Origin: Clostridia bacterium
GTDB lineage: Bacteria > Bacillota > Clostridia > Christensenellales > Aristaeellaceae
Length of the DNA stretch: 64,000 nucleotides
Assembly: GCA_017412715.1 (NCBI GenBank)
Contig: JAFPWU010000022.1
Location: 45,633 to 109,632, forward strand
Direction of reading: 5' to 3'
The notes beneath the pieces were generated by a model. It had not been told where the DNA came from. It made no database searches and saw nothing but the letters and a program-made list of their open reading frames with translations. This document shows, piece by piece, positions 1 to 8,768 of the stretch; within the stretch, counting starts at the first letter, position 1; each line of letters opens with the position of its first letter. The position numbers were made by a program, and so were the translations under genes.

Positions 1-203
1 CAGACAGAGCTTAGAACCGCTGCGTAAGTGAGTGGAGCCGAGAGGCCTGCCGCGTGCGGTGCGCGAGGCGCTTGCGCCCGCGGTGCGCGTGCGATTCCTT
101 ACCCCCGGTGTGGAATACCTCAGAGAGCGGGGAGCATGCGCAGAACCTGTTTTACATGGATCCGGGATGATACCGGCATATCCGAAGGAGGTCCGGAGGA
201 AGA
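1..203. other. Leading segment without a supportable gene
   Basis: No reading frame here has a start, ribosome site and recognisable product. The stretch around 50-105 is extremely G+C-rich and partly self-complementary. The only clear functional signal is the pair of purine-rich ribosome sites (AAGGAGG near 185-191 and GGAGGA near 195-200) that serve the gene starting at 204. No consensus promoter was seen, so transcription may enter from left of the window. Confidence 0.4.
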
Positions 204-1829
204 ATGAGTCAGAAGATGATGCGGGCGAAGGGCGCGCTGACGGGACGGGACGCGGAAAAGCGAAGCGCAATGACCCTGGCGCTGGCGGCCCTGTTTGTCT
301 GCCAGTTCGCGGTGATATGCTATTTCAATCTGACCCAGATGAGAAATCATCTGGGCTATGATTCCTCCTGGAATCTGCTGCGGGCCGCGCTGGTGTGGCA
401 GGAGAAAACCCTGATCTCCCCCGCCTGGAGCGAAACGACGAACCTGCATCTGGACACGCCGCTGCCCCTGGCCTCCCTGCTCTACGGGCTTACGGGCAAT
501 CTGCTGCTGTCCTTCGGCATCGCGGACCTGCTGGTGGTGGCCCTGCTGGTCCTCCTGGTATGGAAAATCCTGGCCCGGCTCGGGGTGGGGATCAGCGCCC
601 GGATGATCGCGGTGAATCTGGTAATCTGTCCGTATATGACGACGGGATTCCTGCCCTATAACGATCTGGGCTACTTCAGCTGTCTGCTTTCCGGGGCGGC
701 GTACTACAGCGTGCGAACCCTGTTCGTCCTGCTCATCATCTATGAATTCCTGAAGGTATCCGGGGATCAGAAAATCGGCGTCCTGGGCTGGATCCTGTGG
801 CCGGTCTGCGTGTTTTCGGGGTTTTCCTTCGGCGTCTTTCTGATCGTGATCCTCTTTGTCCCCTACCTCCTGTATGAAATGGAAATGGCCGTGATCCGGG
901 ATGACTGGAAGCAGCTGGTCCGCAAGGAGAGCCTCTTCGCCTATGTCTGCTGCGCCTGCGTCCTCGCGGGAAAGGCGCTGGCCATGACGGTCTTCCATTT
1001 TGAGGCGATGGACAGCAGCCGGGGATGGACCTCCCTGGGGAATGTATGGACGAATTTCGGCGCGGTGTTCCAGGGCTTTCTGAAGCTGCTTCAGGTGCTG
1101 CCGGAAACGGTTCATACCGTGATGTCCCCCACAGGGCTGCTGCGGGTGATGATCCTGGCCCTGTTCGCGATCCTCGCCCTTGCGGTGGGCGCCGTGTTCC
1201 GGGGCGCGGTGAGGCGCCCGCTGGAGAAAAACGGCGCGGTGCTGTTCCTGGCGAATATCGTGGGCATGAACATCCTGGTTTTCGGCCTGTTCAACGTCCA
1301 GTACGGGGCGGACCTGTTTGAGGAAAGGTACCTGATTCCCACCTTCTTCGTGATCATCCTGATGGCGGCCCTGTTTTTTGACAGCCTCCGGGGCAGACGG
1401 GTTCTTCCCGTCCTGCTGTCGGCGGTCATGGGGGTCTCGCTGCTGGCGGTGGACGTGCATTCGGACGTGAACTATCTGCGGGATACGAATGACGCCTGGC
1501 AGCTGGATGAAATTCAGGCGCTGGCGGAGGAACAGGACGCGGGGATTGTCTACTTCTGGGGAGACGATCTGACGGTGGTGGGCCGGGCCCTGCGGGCCTG
1601 CGACCTGAACCGGGTTTACAAGCAGCTGCCGGACCGGGGCGGATGGTTTATTCACTGGGGGGATTATACCGTCTATGACCGCCAGGAGGAGTACGAAGGA
1701 ACGACCCTGCTCCTCTGCCCCAGGGGGAAGCAGCTGGTTCCGGAGAGCGTGCTGTCGGAATACGAGCTGCTGACGGAGCTGGATCAGGCGGAGGTCTATG
1801 TCAGCGATCACAACCCCCGGCTGTTTTAA
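204..1829 (+). CDS. Polytopic membrane protein, surface-polymer glycosyltransferase-like (copy 1)
   Basis: A 541-residue protein with about ten hydrophobic segments and a polar C-terminal tail that is probably extracytoplasmic. No catalytic motif is recognised. It is clearly paralogous to the 560-residue protein at 46431-48113: both have an N-terminal FN-x-TQ...NH-x-GYDSSW block, a central RKESLFAY segment, an FEERYL segment and the ending YVSDHNP. In both places the partner gene is a GtrII-like protein, which suggests that the two proteins act together. The start follows GGAGGA by 3-4 bases, with a second AAGGAGG further up. By context it probably transfers or handles lipid-linked sugars at the outer membrane face, but this is inference and the family has no function visible from sequence. 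Confidence 0.75.
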   Translation: MSQKMMRAKGALTGRDAEKRSAMTLALAALFVCQFAVICYFNLTQMRNHLGYDSSWNLLRAALVWQEKTLISPAWSETTNLHLDTPLPLASLLYGLTGNLLLSFGIADLLVVALLVLLVWKILARLGVGISARMIAVNLVICPYMTTGFLPYNDLGYFSCLLSGAAYYSVRTLFVLLIIYEFLKVSGDQKIGVLGWILWPVCVFSGFSFGVFLIVILFVPYLLYEMEMAVIRDDWKQLVRKESLFAYVCCACVLAGKALAMTVFHFEAMDSSRGWTSLGNVWTNFGAVFQGFLKLLQVLPETVHTVMSPTGLLRVMILALFAILALAVGAVFRGAVRRPLEKNGAVLFLANIVGMNILVFGLFNVQYGADLFEERYLIPTFFVIILMAALFFDSLRGRRVLPVLLSAVMGVSLLAVDVHSDVNYLRDTNDAWQLDEIQALAEEQDAGIVYFWGDDLTVVGRALRACDLNRVYKQLPDRGGWFIHWGDYTVYDRQEEYEGTTLLLCPRGKQLVPESVLSEYELLTELDQAEVYVSDHNPRLF

Positions 1830-1830
1830 G

Positions 1831-1930
1831 CAAACGCGGATGAATTCCATTCCAGCGGTCACCGCCTTCGCTCAGGCGAGGCATGTAGAGCCTTCGCTCG
1901 GAAGATGACCGCAGGGAAAACATTTATCCG
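1831..1930. repeat. Dispersed palindromic element, copy A
   Basis: This spacer between two co-directional membrane-protein genes begins AAACGCGGATGAATTCC and contains CCGCCTTCGCTCAGGCG. It is internally self-complementary (GCGGTCA near 1854-1860 against TGACCGC near 1906-1912) and ends GGAAAACATTTATCCG. The order of blocks matches the element at 6699-6782 in the same orientation, including the shared core CCGCCTTCGCTCAGGCG. It would fold into a long hairpin in the transcript between the two genes. No coding content was seen. Confidence 0.6.
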
Positions 1931-1972
1931 GTGATTTTTGAATTCGCAGGCCAGGAAGAGAGGAGGAACCTT

Positions 1973-3520
1973 ATGGAGCGGGAACAGGAGCAGAATTGGA
2001 CGCTTTCCTTCATCCGGAAGATCAGCCCCCGGACGAAGACCGTTTTTCTCAGCGTGCTGATCTTCGGGCTCTTTTCCCACGGGATGGGGCTGTTCAACAA
2101 GCTTTCCCATCAGGATGATATTGCCAATCTGTTCGGCTTCGGCGCCACGGTGACCTCCGGGCGGTGGATGCTCCATCTGTTGTGCTGGATGGAGGACCTG
2201 TTCTTCGGGACGGGGAACGCCAGCCTGCCCCTGTTCAACGGCATGGTGACCTTTCTGTGCATGGCGTGCGTCTGCGCGCTGCTGGCGGATCTGCTGAAGA
2301 TCCGGAACCGGGTCTACTGGGTGCTGATGGGCTGCCTTCTGATCTCCTTTCCCATGATGGCGGCGCTGTTTTCCTACATGTTTACCAGCCACCCCTATAT
2401 GATCGGGCTGGTGATGATGACGCTGAGCGCCTGGCTGATCTGCAGGGAGTCCCCCTGGTGGGCCAAGGTCTGCGCGGTGCTGCTGGGCGCCGCCTCCGTG
2501 GGCGTGTATCAGGCCTATCTTTCCATTCTGCTGGCGGTTCTTCTGATTTCGGACATCATGGAGCTGAGGGCGGAGGAAAGCATCGGGTCCGTGCTTCGCC
2601 GGGCCGGGATTCAGGCGCTTTGCGTGGCCGGGGTGCTGCTGGGCTATTTTGCGGTGAACCGGCTGTTTCTGATCAAATTCGGCGTGGAGATGACCTCCTA
2701 TCAGGGGCTGGACAGGATGGGGGTCATGTCCCCCGGGACCTTCCTGGAAAGATGCGCAAAGGCCTACCGGGTTTTTCTCAGCCCGGATCGGGAGACAGGG
2801 GCGGACATGTATCCCGGAACGCTGCGGCTGCTGTACGGTCTTCAGCTTGGGATGACCGGGCTGCTGGCGGTCCGCCGGGTTTTCAGGACAGCCAAAAAAA
2901 GCCCCGGCCACGGAGTCCTTCTGGCGCTGCTGTTCCTGCTGATTCCGCTGGGCTGCAATTTTATCTATGTCATGTCCGAAGAGGTGCACGGCCTGATGGT
3001 ATTCGGCCAGGCGATGCAGTTCGTGCTGCTGATCGCGCTGCTGGACGAGCTGGACGGGTCGGCCTTCCGGGGCCGGCAGGCGGTCTCCCTGGCCGCCTCC
3101 CTGGTGCTGGCGGTCACCTCGGTAATGTTCGCCCGGTTTGACAACCAGTGCTACCTGAAGGAAACCCTTCAGCAGCAGGAGGCCATGAGCTACTATACCA
3201 CCCTCATTACCCGGATCAAATCCCATGAGGGATATACGCCGGAGATGGAAATCTGCTTTGTAAACGATCTGACGAATCCGGATCCGACCATCTACGATCT
3301 GGAGGAGATGAGCTTTATTCGCCTGAACCTTTACGGCCACAGCACGACGGAGTTCATTCACAGCTACAAGGAGTATTTCATCCGGCGATGGAACGGATTT
3401 GAGGCCAACTGGTACTGGGGAGAGGATCCGGAGGCCTGGCCCGAGGTGCAGGCGATGCCAGCATACCCCGCGGACGGCTCCATTCAGACCGTGAACGGGG
3501 TTCTGATCGTGAAGTTCTGA
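1973..3520 (+). CDS. GtrII-like glucosyltransferase domain membrane protein (copy 1)
   Basis: A 515-residue polytopic protein with about eleven membrane segments. Its N-terminal block (GLFNKLSHQDDI, then TSGRWMLH) is typical of the GtrII glucosyltransferase domain family. These proteins move sugar from an undecaprenyl-phosphate carrier onto a surface polymer on the outer face of the membrane. The acidic pair in the first extracytoplasmic loop (QDD) is the likely catalytic region. The start at 1973 is chosen because AGGAGG lies 6 bases upstream; an in-frame GTG at 1931 has no such site. The protein is paralogous to 48121-49698, sharing PEVQAMP and the C-terminal VLIVKF. It follows the 204 gene on the same strand and ends just before a strong terminator. 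Confidence 0.8.
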   Translation: MEREQEQNWTLSFIRKISPRTKTVFLSVLIFGLFSHGMGLFNKLSHQDDIANLFGFGATVTSGRWMLHLLCWMEDLFFGTGNASLPLFNGMVTFLCMACVCALLADLLKIRNRVYWVLMGCLLISFPMMAALFSYMFTSHPYMIGLVMMTLSAWLICRESPWWAKVCAVLLGAASVGVYQAYLSILLAVLLISDIMELRAEESIGSVLRRAGIQALCVAGVLLGYFAVNRLFLIKFGVEMTSYQGLDRMGVMSPGTFLERCAKAYRVFLSPDRETGADMYPGTLRLLYGLQLGMTGLLAVRRVFRTAKKSPGHGVLLALLFLLIPLGCNFIYVMSEEVHGLMVFGQAMQFVLLIALLDELDGSAFRGRQAVSLAASLVLAVTSVMFARFDNQCYLKETLQQQEAMSYYTTLITRIKSHEGYTPEMEICFVNDLTNPDPTIYDLEEMSFIRLNLYGHSTTEFIHSYKEYFIRRWNGFEANWYWGEDPEAWPEVQAMPAYPADGSIQTVNGVLIVKF

Positions 3521-3524
3521 TGAT

Positions 3525-3557
3525 TCAGCGTTTCCTTCGGGAAACGCTGATTTTTTT
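3525..3557 (+). terminator. Rho-independent terminator with UUCG loop
   Basis: An 11-bp perfect stem, TCAGCGTTTCC (3525-3535) against GGAAACGCTGA (3540-3550), closes a C(TTCG)G tetraloop and is followed by seven T residues. It terminates the 204-3520 operon on the plus strand. The same DNA encodes the last residues and the TGA stop of the opposing gene 3525-4958. The arm sequence matches the ends of the dispersed palindromic elements. Confidence 0.85.
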
Positions 3558-4958
3558 GTGCAGCCTTCCCGCTTCCTTCAGGATCACCGCCCCGTCCAGA
3601 ATCATCAGCATCCACAGGGAGGGGTAGAAATAGCGGAAGTCGTAGGCCGGGGTATCCAGCAGGTAGGCCAGATAGTAGAAGGCGGCCGTCCAGAGCAGCA
3701 GGGCGTCTTTTCCCCTGCCGGGCCGTTTCAGGGCGTATTCCGCCAGCACCAGCAGCAGGGAGAGCAGGAAGGGCACCCAGGGATGCCGGGTATAGAAGCC
3801 CAGCCCCTCAAAGCAGGCCAGGAAGGAATCCACGAAGGCGTGCCGCTGCCGAGAATCGTTGAAGCCGTAATCCCCCATGGCATCCCACCGGTTATAGCTG
3901 TACTCGGAACCGTCCAGTGCCTTTCCGATGCCAAGGGATCTCAGGATCACGTCCCGCTTTACGCTGAACCACTCCACGGGCCTTTCCAGCATCAGCCGGA
4001 AGTACTTCCGGAGCGCCAGCAGGGTGGCGCCGGGGGCGGAGAGATGACCGGGCCCCAGCAGGCCGGCGGAGGTAAAGCTGCCTGAGGTTTCCTCATTGCT
4101 GATTTCCAGCGCCGCCCGGGTGACCCCCTCCCCGCCGAGCTCGTCCAGGTAGTCCAGGTAGGGTTCCCGCTCCGCCTCGGGGATCCGCTGGATCGCGGTC
4201 AGCATCTCCCAGACGATCCCCACGGAAGAGACCGACTGGGAATGAATCCCCAGGATCCGGGGGAGCCCCGCTGTCATCAGGATGCCCAGGAGGATCGCCA
4301 GCAGCAGAAGGCTTTTCCAGATCTTCTTCGCCTTCCCCCGCAGGAGCAGCAGGAAGAGCACGGGCAGCACGGTGAGGGCGTTGGCGCGGTAGCCGAAGGT
4401 GACGAAGGAGAAGAAGGCGGTCCCCAGAAATTCCAGCGCCCGGTCCCACCTGCCCTTGGGGTCGTCGGCCCGAAGCAGCAGCAGAAGAAGGAGGGCCAGC
4501 CCCGTCAGGCACCCGATGCCCGCCTCATAATAGACGGACACGCCGTAGATCAGCGGGCAGCAGGCCAGCAGGACGGACTGAAGAATCCGGTGCTCCGGAT
4601 TCACCTCCCGGATCAGCAGGAAGGCGGCCGCGAAGAAGGCGAAGGCCTGCAGGAAGGTGTAGAGGGAAACATGCCCGGTCAGCCCGATGGACAGGGCCAT
4701 GAAAAAGGAGGGGAGCACCGAAAAAGCGTTGTCCGTCTCCAGGGGCACCCGCCTGCCGTGGAGCAGGTTGATCAGCGTATTCAGGATGGCGTTGCCGGTG
4801 TTCACCCGGACATAGGAGTCGGAATACCAGACGCCGGGCCAGGTAATCAGCGTGCAGAGCAGGGCCAGGACGAAGGACCAGCACCAGATGTGCCGGCAGG
4901 AGACTAACCGCCTGCCGTAATACCCTCTCAGGAGCCGGGCTCCCGCTGTTTCGCGCAT
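3525..4958 (-). CDS. GT-C-like polytopic membrane protein
   Basis: A 477-residue membrane protein with about ten hydrophobic spans. An early extracytoplasmic PGVWYSDSYVR motif recalls the acidic first-loop motif of GT-C lipid-linked-sugar transferases and the DUF6020-like proteins of this locus. A soluble loop of about 100 residues lies in the middle. The ATG at 4958 is chosen because AGGAGG lies 8 bases upstream; the longer frame would need a GTG at 5024 with no ribosome site. It is the last gene of a minus-strand run from 10594 (DUF6020-like, DUF2142-like, AlgJ-like, then this). The stop codon lies inside the opposing terminator hairpin. The precise sugar and function are unknown. Confidence 0.7.
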   Translation of the reverse strand: MRETAGARLLRGYYGRRLVSCRHIWCWSFVLALLCTLITWPGVWYSDSYVRVNTGNAILNTLINLLHGRRVPLETDNAFSVLPSFFMALSIGLTGHVSLYTFLQAFAFFAAAFLLIREVNPEHRILQSVLLACCPLIYGVSVYYEAGIGCLTGLALLLLLLLRADDPKGRWDRALEFLGTAFFSFVTFGYRANALTVLPVLFLLLLRGKAKKIWKSLLLLAILLGILMTAGLPRILGIHSQSVSSVGIVWEMLTAIQRIPEAEREPYLDYLDELGGEGVTRAALEISNEETSGSFTSAGLLGPGHLSAPGATLLALRKYFRLMLERPVEWFSVKRDVILRSLGIGKALDGSEYSYNRWDAMGDYGFNDSRQRHAFVDSFLACFEGLGFYTRHPWVPFLLSLLLVLAEYALKRPGRGKDALLLWTAAFYYLAYLLDTPAYDFRYFYPSLWMLMILDGAVILKEAGRLHKKISVSRRKR

Positions 4959-5070
4959 CCTTTTCGCCTCCTTTCCTTTCCATCCCCGGGGCCGGGTTCC
5001 GGTCTGAGGGAAGACTGATTTCACTTCGGGGTTTTATCGTCTTCGCTTCGGGTTGGCCGCCGAAGCAGAT

Positions 5071-6660
5071 TCATTCACCGCTTTCCTGACGCGGTTCAAG
5101 GGTATATTCCCGGAGCCGAAGCCCCTGATAATCAAGGGCGGTTCCCGCCGTGGCCCCGCTGACGCCGGCATAGAGGCGCAGCCGGTATTCTTCCCCGGCC
5201 CCGGCGTCCTCGGGAATCCGGAATCCCCAGCGGAATCCGAACCGGTTTCCATAATCGATATCAAAAACCGTCTGATCCGCCAGCTCCTCCCCCCGGTACA
5301 GGGCCAGGTCCGCCCCGTCGGGGGCTCCCGACAGAACCTGAACCTGATCCGCGGTCAGGACATAGCTTTTTCCGGGCTCCAGCCGGGCCGGCAGCTCCAG
5401 ATACGCGCTGTCCTCCGCGCCACCGGAGACGGTCAGGCTGCCCAGATCGGTTTCTCCGGCGGCATCCGGGACTTTTCCCGCTCCGAAATCCGTGTAGTAA
5501 TCCCGGTATTCCCCGTGGAGCATGCCCGGGCAGATCATCAGGATGACCATGTCGGGCGGGTTCAGGGTGATGTAATCCATTTCCGTCATGGTGTCGTACA
5601 GCCGGGGATCCACCACGTCCAGGGAGGCGATTTCCGTGCTCAGGAAGCACTCCACCGGCAGGGCGAAGCTGTCCCGGAGCAGGGTCAGCCGAAGGGGATT
5701 TTCCGCGTCGCGGTTCCGGTGGAGCGTCACCGGATATCCCCCGCCGATATAGCGCAGGAAATGATCCAGACCGAAATAATCCTGGTATTCCAGGAGCCAC
5801 TCCCGGATACAGGCCTGGCGGAAATCCCCCTTCAGGGTCCAGACCCCCAGGGAGTACCGGGACATCTCGGTTTCGAAGGAGGGAAGGAGCAGGTCCAGGT
5901 CGTCCAGCCCGGCGTAGAGGGGTCCGACCTCCCGGCCGTGGGAGCCGAGCCACCAGTCGGGCAGCACGCTTTTTTCCCAGAGGGAGGGATCCGTATAAGT
6001 GGTTTTTGTTTCCGGAAACCGGGCCTGAAGAGCTTCCATGATCCGCCGGTAGGCCAGGAAGGCGCCCTCCGCGTTCCAGTGGTGGTCCGTGCGGTAAAAG
6101 TATTTTTCCACCTGCTCCGCCGTCCGGCTCATCTCCTGCCGCAGATCCAGAAAGGGCACCTGCCTTTCCGCCAGCTCCGAGAGCGCCTGATCCGCGATGG
6201 CGTTCAGGGTATCCCGGCCCCCGGGAGGCAGCAGATTTTCCTCCGTGGGAACCTTATAAGGCGCCATCACGAAAAGAAAGGGGATGCCCATCTTCTCCAG
6301 GTCCCGGCGGAATCTGTCCAGATTGTCGGAGAAGGCCCGGGTATCCGCCATGCGAAGGTTCACGTCGGCCAGCATGCCGTTATTCAGCAGCTGAACATCA
6401 TGATACCGGGTCCGGCCCTCCAGCCGGGCGAAGCCGCCGTTCAGGCTGAGCAGCTCATACTTGCCCCGGAACCGCTCGCCCAGATAGTTTTCCTGGATCG
6501 TCCGCCTTGCGTCCTCCGCGCTCCAGTGATCCAGCAGAAGCCCCCGGACCGGTTCGAGGATCAGGGCTCTGTTCCAGAACGCCAGGACGCAGACCAGCAG
6601 GCAGAAGACGGCGCATCCGGCGATCCGGACCGCCTGCTTTCCGGTGAATCTGAAGCTCAT
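5071..6660 (-). CDS. AlgJ/AlgX-like O-acetylation protein (DHHW/SGNH type), variant motif
   Basis: A 529-residue protein with one N-terminal membrane anchor (about residues 9-28) and an extracytoplasmic SGNH-like domain. The hallmark TDHHWN lies at D192-H193-H194. AlgJ/AlgX-type proteins move or hydrolyse O-acetyl groups on exported polysaccharide with an Asp-His-Ser set. At the serine motif this protein has R329-D-S-F where its paralog at 11862-13421 has G328-D-S-F. A C-terminal beta-rich domain of about 110 residues follows. The start at 6660 matches the paralog's N-terminus and has AAGGAGG 3 bases upstream, which is rather close. The ATG at 6714 lies inside the repeat element and lacks a ribosome site. 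Unlike its paralog, it has no MBOAT partner beside it. Confidence 0.8.
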   Translation of the reverse strand: MSFRFTGKQAVRIAGCAVFCLLVCVLAFWNRALILEPVRGLLLDHWSAEDARRTIQENYLGERFRGKYELLSLNGGFARLEGRTRYHDVQLLNNGMLADVNLRMADTRAFSDNLDRFRRDLEKMGIPFLFVMAPYKVPTEENLLPPGGRDTLNAIADQALSELAERQVPFLDLRQEMSRTAEQVEKYFYRTDHHWNAEGAFLAYRRIMEALQARFPETKTTYTDPSLWEKSVLPDWWLGSHGREVGPLYAGLDDLDLLLPSFETEMSRYSLGVWTLKGDFRQACIREWLLEYQDYFGLDHFLRYIGGGYPVTLHRNRDAENPLRLTLLRDSFALPVECFLSTEIASLDVVDPRLYDTMTEMDYITLNPPDMVILMICPGMLHGEYRDYYTDFGAGKVPDAAGETDLGSLTVSGGAEDSAYLELPARLEPGKSYVLTADQVQVLSGAPDGADLALYRGEELADQTVFDIDYGNRFGFRWGFRIPEDAGAGEEYRLRLYAGVSGATAGTALDYQGLRLREYTLEPRQESGE

Positions 6661-6698
6661 GAACCTCCTTCGCCGCTTTTTTCGGCTGTTTCGATCCG

Positions 6699-6782
6699 GG
6701 AAACGCAGTTTCATTCCGTTCCGGCTGAAACCGCCTTCGCTCAGGCGGACCTCAGTTCCCGGAGCATTGATTCCGCGTTTCC
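6699..6782. repeat. Dispersed palindromic element, copy B
   Basis: An 84-bp element with 8-bp perfect terminal inverted repeats, GGAAACGC (6699-6706) and GCGTTTCC (6775-6782). Its interior contains ATTCCGTTCCGGCTGAAACC and then GCCTTCGCTCAGGCGG, an internal hairpin. It abuts the TGA stop of gene 6783-8636 and lies in the transcript leader of gene 5071-6660. The reverse complement of the element at 59453-59561 aligns over nearly its full length. Confidence 0.7.
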
Positions 6783-8636
6783 TCAGAGATAGTATTCAAT
6801 GCAGGTAACCAGCACGCCGTTAAAGCCGATAAAGGTCATGCCGGCGAAGAGCAGGCCGTTATAGACGGCGGGGGACATCCGGTTCCGCAGGTGGCGGGAG
6901 CCCATGAGCGCCAGCGAGGGATAGATCACGGGTACCAGATACCGGGGCTGCATGCCGCCGAAATGGGTGCTGCCCACCTGGCTGAACCAGGCGTACATGG
7001 CGGTGGCCATCAGAGCCACCGTACCCAGCAGCAGCGCCTGTCCCGCCAGCCGGACCGGCCAGACGGGCTGCAGCCCTTCCTCCCGCTGGTCCGTAAAGGC
7101 GGCGATGGCCAGGATCAGCATGCACATGGCGGTATTGTTTCCGTTCCCCTGATACCCGTAGTTCAGCAGGGGCCCCTCCATCTGGTTCAGGTCCAGGTAT
7201 TCCTGGAGATAGCGGCAGAGGGTGCGGGCATATTCCAGGGGATTGTGCAAAATATAGCTGATCTGGGCAAAGGTATCCGCGTTATTGCCGGAGCGGGTGT
7301 CCGCCTGCCCTCCGCTGGCCCCGAGGGGCAGCAGGATATTGGCCATCACCAGGCCCATGGCCAGGAGGACCAGCCCGGTGTAAATCCCGCGGTGACGCCG
7401 GCTTGCGAATTTGCTCCGGGGAAGGAAGAGGAAGATCAGGTAGATCGGGAAATAAATCTGTTTGGCAAAGCAGGCGGCGAAGGTTCCCAGCAGGATCACC
7501 GCGATATCGCTGTTCCGGATCCTTTTCTCCGGCTCCTGCCATTGGGCCAGCCAGAAGGAAAAGCTGAGCCAGATGCCGGCAATGACGCCGGCGTCGTAGC
7601 TGTAGTTGACCGCCAGGGAAACCGCGCTGGGCAGCATCCAGGCCAGGGCCAGCACCATCTTCCCGCTTTTCAGCCGGTGAATCGCCCAGCAGCCCAGCAG
7701 GGCATAGAGCAGCAGCCCGGTAAACCGGCCCAGGCTCCAGGTGATCCAGTAGGGCAGGCGAAGAAGCCGGCCCAGAAACAGGCCCAGCCCATGGCCGGCC
7801 ATCCAGTATTCCTTGGGATTGAGATGGAATCCGGAGGTGACGAAGTAGGCCCCCGCCCGGTACAGCTCATCCTGCCGCTGATGCATGGAATCCCATTCCC
7901 GCAGCCGGTAGCTCTTTTCATAGTCCGGCTGCATCAGCTCCCATTCGGCCCGGGTCAGGCGCATATGCCCCAGCATGGAATAATTGATGGCGTGCTGGCT
8001 GTGATATCCGTCATCCATGCTGACCCCGGTGGAATCGGGGAGCACGAAGGACAGGAGGCCGCCGTAGAGCAGGATCATCACCAGAAACAGGTTCTCCGGC
8101 TTTTTCCCCAGCGTGCCGGGGAACATGCACAGGGCCGCCGCGGAGAGCCCGGCCAGGGCGCACATCCAGTCCACCATCCAGTTCCGCCGGTTATACAGGT
8201 CCTGCACCCAGGCGCGGCAGAGAAAGAACACCGCGGTCCCGACCAGCGTCCCGACCAGCAGCAGGCGCAGGTTTCGACGGACATCCTTTCGCAGAGCTTC
8301 CTTCAGGCCCCGGGCTTCCCGTCCGAGAAAGGCGAGAAAGCGCTTCCCGAGCCCCAGGGGGAAAACTGCAATCAGAATTCCCAGCTGCAGGAAAAAGGTT
8401 ACGGCCAGCCGGAGGGGATCCCACTCCTCTTTCAATACCTGCCGGCCCGCGCCGTCGGTGAAAACGGTTCCCCGCTCGATCAGGGTCGGATCCGAGGACA
8501 GATCCATTTCCCGGTCCGGATAGATGGGCGGCAGCGTATGCTGCATCAGCAGCTCCAGCCCGACCGCCAGGATCAGCGCGGCCAGCACCAGCAGGCCGGC
8601 CCGGGTCAGATTTTTTTTATTCAGAAACCGTGTCAT
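6783..8636 (-). CDS. DUF2142-like polytopic membrane protein (copy 1)
   Basis: A 617-residue protein with about twelve membrane spans. After the first span comes a conserved LPPIYPDREMDLSSDPTL block. A DDGYHSQHAINYS loop, an NYSYDAGV motif and a C-terminal MQPRYLVPVIYPSLALMG motif resemble DUF2142 membrane proteins, a GT-C-like family. It is a clear paralog of 44522-46384, and in both copies the gene directly upstream is DUF6020-like. The start at 8636 is chosen for GGGAG about 6 bases upstream; the longer frame runs through a repeat element. It probably adds sugars from a polyprenyl carrier to a surface polymer, by context only. Confidence 0.7.
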   Translation of the reverse strand: MTRFLNKKNLTRAGLLVLAALILAVGLELLMQHTLPPIYPDREMDLSSDPTLIERGTVFTDGAGRQVLKEEWDPLRLAVTFFLQLGILIAVFPLGLGKRFLAFLGREARGLKEALRKDVRRNLRLLLVGTLVGTAVFFLCRAWVQDLYNRRNWMVDWMCALAGLSAAALCMFPGTLGKKPENLFLVMILLYGGLLSFVLPDSTGVSMDDGYHSQHAINYSMLGHMRLTRAEWELMQPDYEKSYRLREWDSMHQRQDELYRAGAYFVTSGFHLNPKEYWMAGHGLGLFLGRLLRLPYWITWSLGRFTGLLLYALLGCWAIHRLKSGKMVLALAWMLPSAVSLAVNYSYDAGVIAGIWLSFSFWLAQWQEPEKRIRNSDIAVILLGTFAACFAKQIYFPIYLIFLFLPRSKFASRRHRGIYTGLVLLAMGLVMANILLPLGASGGQADTRSGNNADTFAQISYILHNPLEYARTLCRYLQEYLDLNQMEGPLLNYGYQGNGNNTAMCMLILAIAAFTDQREEGLQPVWPVRLAGQALLLGTVALMATAMYAWFSQVGSTHFGGMQPRYLVPVIYPSLALMGSRHLRNRMSPAVYNGLLFAGMTFIGFNGVLVTCIEYYL

Positions 8637-8684
8637 TTTTTTCTCCCTTCCCGGCGGGCCCGCCGCCCCGGAAGATTCTTTCAG

Positions 8685-8768
8685 GGAAACGCCGATGGAT
8701 TCCCTTCGGGCGGAAACCGCCATCACACAGAGGGATTTCAGCCTCAGGGGCATTTATGCGGCGCTTCC
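8685..8768. repeat. Dispersed palindromic element, copy C (divergent)
   Basis: The element starts GGAAACGC at 8685 and ends GCGCTTCC at 8761-8768, so 7 of 8 terminal bases are complementary. The interior has TTCGGGCGGAAACCGCC and GGGATTTCAGCC, the latter also present in the 59453 element. It fills the gap between two minus-strand genes and overlaps the last codons of the upstream one (8744-10594). It is more divergent than copies A, B and D, so the exact borders are uncertain. Confidence 0.5.

Noticed and set aside
1..203. A possible end of an upstream gene reading ...QNLFYMDPG at 140-170
   Set aside because: The frame upstream is Arg/Cys-rich and hits a stop at 12-14, so there is no support for a truncated gene.
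120..1862. A 580-codon minus-strand open frame antisense to the first membrane-protein gene
   Set aside because: It is rich in Gln, His, Pro and Arg with no domain pattern, and mirrors the G+C-rich coding strand opposite it. It is a shadow frame.
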